A stretch of DNA of 64,000 bases from positions 1-64,000 of the forward strand of contig CAVGEY010000011.1 in assembly GCA_963628435.1 (NCBI GenBank), read 5' to 3'. Of the stretch, positions 62,015 to 64,000 are shown one piece after another. A model generated the notes under the pieces. The model worked only from the letters and a program-made list of their open reading frames with translations. It had not been told where the DNA came from and did not search any database. Each line of letters starts with the position of its first letter. Positions within the stretch are counted from its first letter, which is position 1. This DNA comes from CAKSQF01 sp963628435. Its GTDB lineage: Bacteria; Bacillota; Clostridia; Oscillospirales; CAG-272. The position numbers were made by a program, and so were the translations under genes.

Positions 62015-62878
62015 ATGGACGAAAAAAAATCAAACATAAAAGATTCTGTTCGCAATTTTTTGCTAATGACAGCGGGAGTTGTTCTTATGACATTCGGCGT
62101 CTATTTCTTCAAGATTCCGAACGGATTTTCAACCGGTGGAGTAAGCGGCGTCGGTGTGCTGCTCGGTCAAATTACCCCTGTTTCACCGGGAACATTGATT
62201 GCGTTGATAAATGCACTTCTTCTGATTGTCGGATTTATATTTCTCGGTAAAGAAACCGGAATAAAAACCGTATACTGCAGTAGTGTTTTCTCATTGTTGA
62301 CTGTTGCTCTCGAGCAGCTTGTCCCCTTATCAAAACCTCTTACCGATCAGCCGCTTCTTGAGCTCGTATATGCTATTCTGCTGACCGGAATCGGTTCGGC
62401 AATTATGTTCAACTGTGAAGCATCATCGGGCGGTACAGATATTGTTGCTCTTATCCTGAAGAAATATACAAGAATTGATGTCGGCAAGGCATTGCTCTGT
62501 ACCGATTGCCTTATCGCAATGAGCTCTTTTTTTGTATTTGATGTAAAAACAGGTCTCTTCTCCATGCTCGGACTTTTTTCTAAAGCTTTTCTTGTTGACG
62601 GAATGATTGAAAAGTTCAACAGCTGTAAATATTTTATAATCATAACTTCTCATCCCGAGAAGATAATGGATTATATTATGGTTAATCTGCATCACGGTGC
62701 TACTGTGAACGAAGCATTCGGGCAGTATACACATGAAAAGAAATATATGATTCATACCGTTTGTAAACGCATCGAAAGCATACGACTTCGAAAATTTGTA
62801 AAAACAGTCGATCCGGGATCATTTATTATAATTACAACAAGCAGTGAAATTATCGGTCGTGGCTTCCGCTCGGTATGA
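62015..62878 (+). CDS. YitT family membrane protein
   Basis: Integral membrane protein, 287 residues, with about five N-terminal hydrophobic segments (motif IPNGFSTGGVSGVGVLL and CEASSGGTDIVALIL) and a C-terminal soluble DUF2179 domain (AFGQYTHEKKYMIHTVCKR). Such proteins are widespread in Bacillota and of uncertain function; a transport role has been suggested but not shown. It starts 14 nt after the lipoprotein gene with a poor ribosome site and ends at a strong terminator. Confidence 0.9.
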   Translation: MDEKKSNIKDSVRNFLLMTAGVVLMTFGVYFFKIPNGFSTGGVSGVGVLLGQITPVSPGTLIALINALLLIVGFIFLGKETGIKTVYCSSVFSLLTVALEQLVPLSKPLTDQPLLELVYAILLTGIGSAIMFNCEASSGGTDIVALILKKYTRIDVGKALLCTDCLIAMSSFFVFDVKTGLFSMLGLFSKAFLVDGMIEKFNSCKYFIIITSHPEKIMDYIMVNLHHGATVNEAFGQYTHEKKYMIHTVCKRIESIRLRKFVKTVDPGSFIIITTSSEIIGRGFRSV

Positions 62879-62893
62879 TTATTTCCAACTGAA

Positions 62894-62938
62894 AAAATTC
62901 GGCAGACCGGCATCGGTGCAGTCTGCCGAATTTTCTTT
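62894..62938 (+). terminator. Terminator after the YitT-like gene
   Basis: Perfect 14-bp stem AAAATTCGGCAGAC with GTCTGCCGAATTTT, 13-nt loop, followed by CTTTG. Confidence 0.85.
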
Positions 62939-62944
62939 GTAAGC

Positions 62945-62973
62945 TTGACTTTTGATAGATGTTTGGGTATAAT
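62945..62973 (+). promoter_or_regulatory. Promoter of the GyrB-like gene
   Basis: TTGACT, 17-bp spacer, TATAAT, about 30 bp before the ATG. Confidence 0.87.
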
Positions 62974-63007
62974 TAGATTGAACGCAAAAATATAAAGGAG
63001 TCCCGAT

Positions 63008-64000
63008 ATGGCAAATAAAACGGAAAAAAAAGCAGTTAACGAATACGGAAACGACAGCATAGAAAGTCTTAAAGGCGCGGAAAGAGTTCGCCGTAAGCCG
63101 GAGGTTTATCTCGGAACAAGCGGCCTTGAAGGCTGTGAGCACGCTTTTTTTGAAATTCTTGCCAATTCACTTGACGAATCGCGCGAAGGATACGGCAATG
63201 TCATAAGCATAACCGTAGATGCCGATAAATCTATAAAAGTTGAGGATGACGGCAGAGGTATCCCTATGGGATGGAATGAAAAACAGGGACGGTTCAACTG
63301 GGATTTGATTTTCTGCGAACTTTACGCCAGCGGAAAATATAAGAATAACAGCAGCGGATCTGCATATAAATATTCGCTCGGAACAAACGGTCTCGGTGCT
63401 TGCGCTACGCAGTGCTCAAGTGAGTATATGGATGTGTATTCCTATTCCGGCGGTAAAATCTCCGAAATGCATTTTAGCAAGGGCGAACCCGTCGGAGAAC
63501 TTACAGTCGGTGACATACCGAGAAACGGAAAAAAACACGGAACAATAATTAAATGGCGGGCTGACATTGCGGTTTTCAAATCAATAGATATTCCCAAAAA
63601 TTATTTCGTCGAAACACTGAAAAAACAAGCTGTGGTAAATGCGGGTGTACGTTTTATTCTGACTTTTAATGACGGCGAAAATACTACTACCGAAGAATTT
63701 TATTATGAAAAGGGAATCGAAGAACGCGTTGCAGAGCTCTCAATGGGAAAGGCTATAACCGAGCCTGTGTTTATCAGAAAAGAAACAAGCGGACGCGACC
63801 GTGAGGACCTTCCCGAATATAAACTTCTTATTGAAGCGGCATTTTGCTTTACTGATGCAAGCGTTAATGCAACCGAATACTATCATAATTCCAGCTGGCT
63901 CGAATACGGCGGCTCACCCGAGGATGCCGCAAAGACCGCATTTCTCTATGCCGTAAATAAATATTTGAAAGATAATAATAAATATAAGAAAAACGATAAT
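63008..64000 (+). CDS. Divergent type II topoisomerase B subunit (GyrB/ParE-like), 5' part
   Basis: ATPase (GHKL) domain of a type II topoisomerase, open at the window end (331 codons seen). Visible motifs are EYGNDSIESLKGAERVRRKP, FEILANSLDESREG (catalytic Glu49, Asn53), EDDGRGIPMG (78-87) and GTNGLGACATQCSS (ATP lid). It departs from standard GyrB: DESREG instead of DEALAG, and GWNEKQGRFNWDLIFCELYASGKY instead of the usual PVDIHP.. VLTVLHAGGKF block. It therefore looks like the second, divergent ParE-like paralogue found in some Clostridia rather than the housekeeping gyrase. AAAGGAG is 6-7 nt before the ATG. A partner A subunit would be expected downstream. Confidence 0.88.
   Translation, partial: MANKTEKKAVNEYGNDSIESLKGAERVRRKPEVYLGTSGLEGCEHAFFEILANSLDESREGYGNVISITVDADKSIKVEDDGRGIPMGWNEKQGRFNWDLIFCELYASGKYKNNSSGSAYKYSLGTNGLGACATQCSSEYMDVYSYSGGKISEMHFSKGEPVGELTVGDIPRNGKKHGTIIKWRADIAVFKSIDIPKNYFVETLKKQAVVNAGVRFILTFNDGENTTTEEFYYEKGIEERVAELSMGKAITEPVFIRKETSGRDREDLPEYKLLIEAAFCFTDASVNATEYYHNSSWLEYGGSPEDAAKTAFLYAVNKYLKDNNKYKKNDN

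Noticed and set aside
1..64000. CRISPR array, prophage, insertion sequence or toxin-antitoxin pair
   Set aside because: No regular repeat-spacer pattern, transposase, integrase or small toxin/antitoxin gene pair was seen on either strand.

Overview
The window reads as a chromosomal segment of a moderately AT-rich member of the Bacillota, most likely class Clostridia (a gut-type anaerobe; inference). Supporting signs are a threonine T-box leader, FMN and SAM-I riboswitches, a CIRCE-controlled hrcA-grpE-dnaK-dnaJ-prmA cluster, an ECF-type riboflavin S component, a CotH-domain lipoprotein, a class B sortase, the RbgA-RnhB-YraN block and a RecD2 helicase. There is no phage, insertion sequence, CRISPR array or other mobile element. 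Almost all of it is dense housekeeping sequence with no frameshifts seen.

Layout. 1-600: no gene recognised at the left edge, then a tRNA-Pro(GGG) on the minus strand with its own promoter and terminator. 0.6-8.9 kb: CotH-domain lipoprotein, cysK (minus), NADP-isocitrate dehydrogenase, then T-box, thrS and a mutarotase-like gene. 8.9-19.1 kb is a minus-strand block: lepB-rbgA-rnhB-yraN-ansA-thrC-phosphoesterase, followed by a separately promoted tig-clpP-clpX. 19.2-26.6 kb (plus): rplS-rpmE, hflX-yigZ, then dnaG followed by two adjacent RpoD-type sigma factors. 26.9-28.6 kb: an orphan solute-binding-type lipoprotein. 28.8-33.4 kb: the str operon rpsL-rpsG-fusA-tuf. 33.4-39.5 kb: FMN riboswitch-ribU and a small membrane protein, SAM-I riboswitch-metK, recD2-comFC. 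39.6-41.9 kb (minus): rbfA-nrnA-truB. 42-47.7 kb: YjjG-type phosphatase, a membrane-anchored propeller-like protein, a GH43-like hydrolase and SDR pair (minus), DUF1292 and NagD-like genes. 47.8-53.4 kb: uvrB-murI-uvrA. 53.5-55.3 kb: sortase B and a family 2 glycosyltransferase. 55.5-61.4 kb: the HrcA/CIRCE heat-shock operon ending in prmA. 61.4-64 kb: a Thr-rich lipoprotein, a YitT-like membrane protein and the 5' part of a divergent GyrB/ParE-like gene cut by the window edge.

How it works together. Protein synthesis and quality control dominate: tRNA, ThrRS, ribosomal proteins and elongation factors, ribosome assembly GTPases (RbgA, HflX), RbfA, TruB, PrmA, trigger factor, ClpXP, DnaK/J/GrpE and signal peptidase. 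Replication and repair come next: primase, UvrAB, RecD2, RNase HII and a topoisomerase. I could place 19 promoter-like -35/-10 pairs (plus one weaker candidate), nearly all with 17-bp spacing and many with a TG-extended -10. I did not see a wholly new system. The best leads are the tandem sigma factors, a signal peptidase I with a roughly 210-residue cytoplasmic extension, an RbgA lacking the usual G4 residues, an S12 with Arg at the Lys88 streptomycin position, a terminator overlapping a promoter, and a long stem between dnaK and dnaJ.
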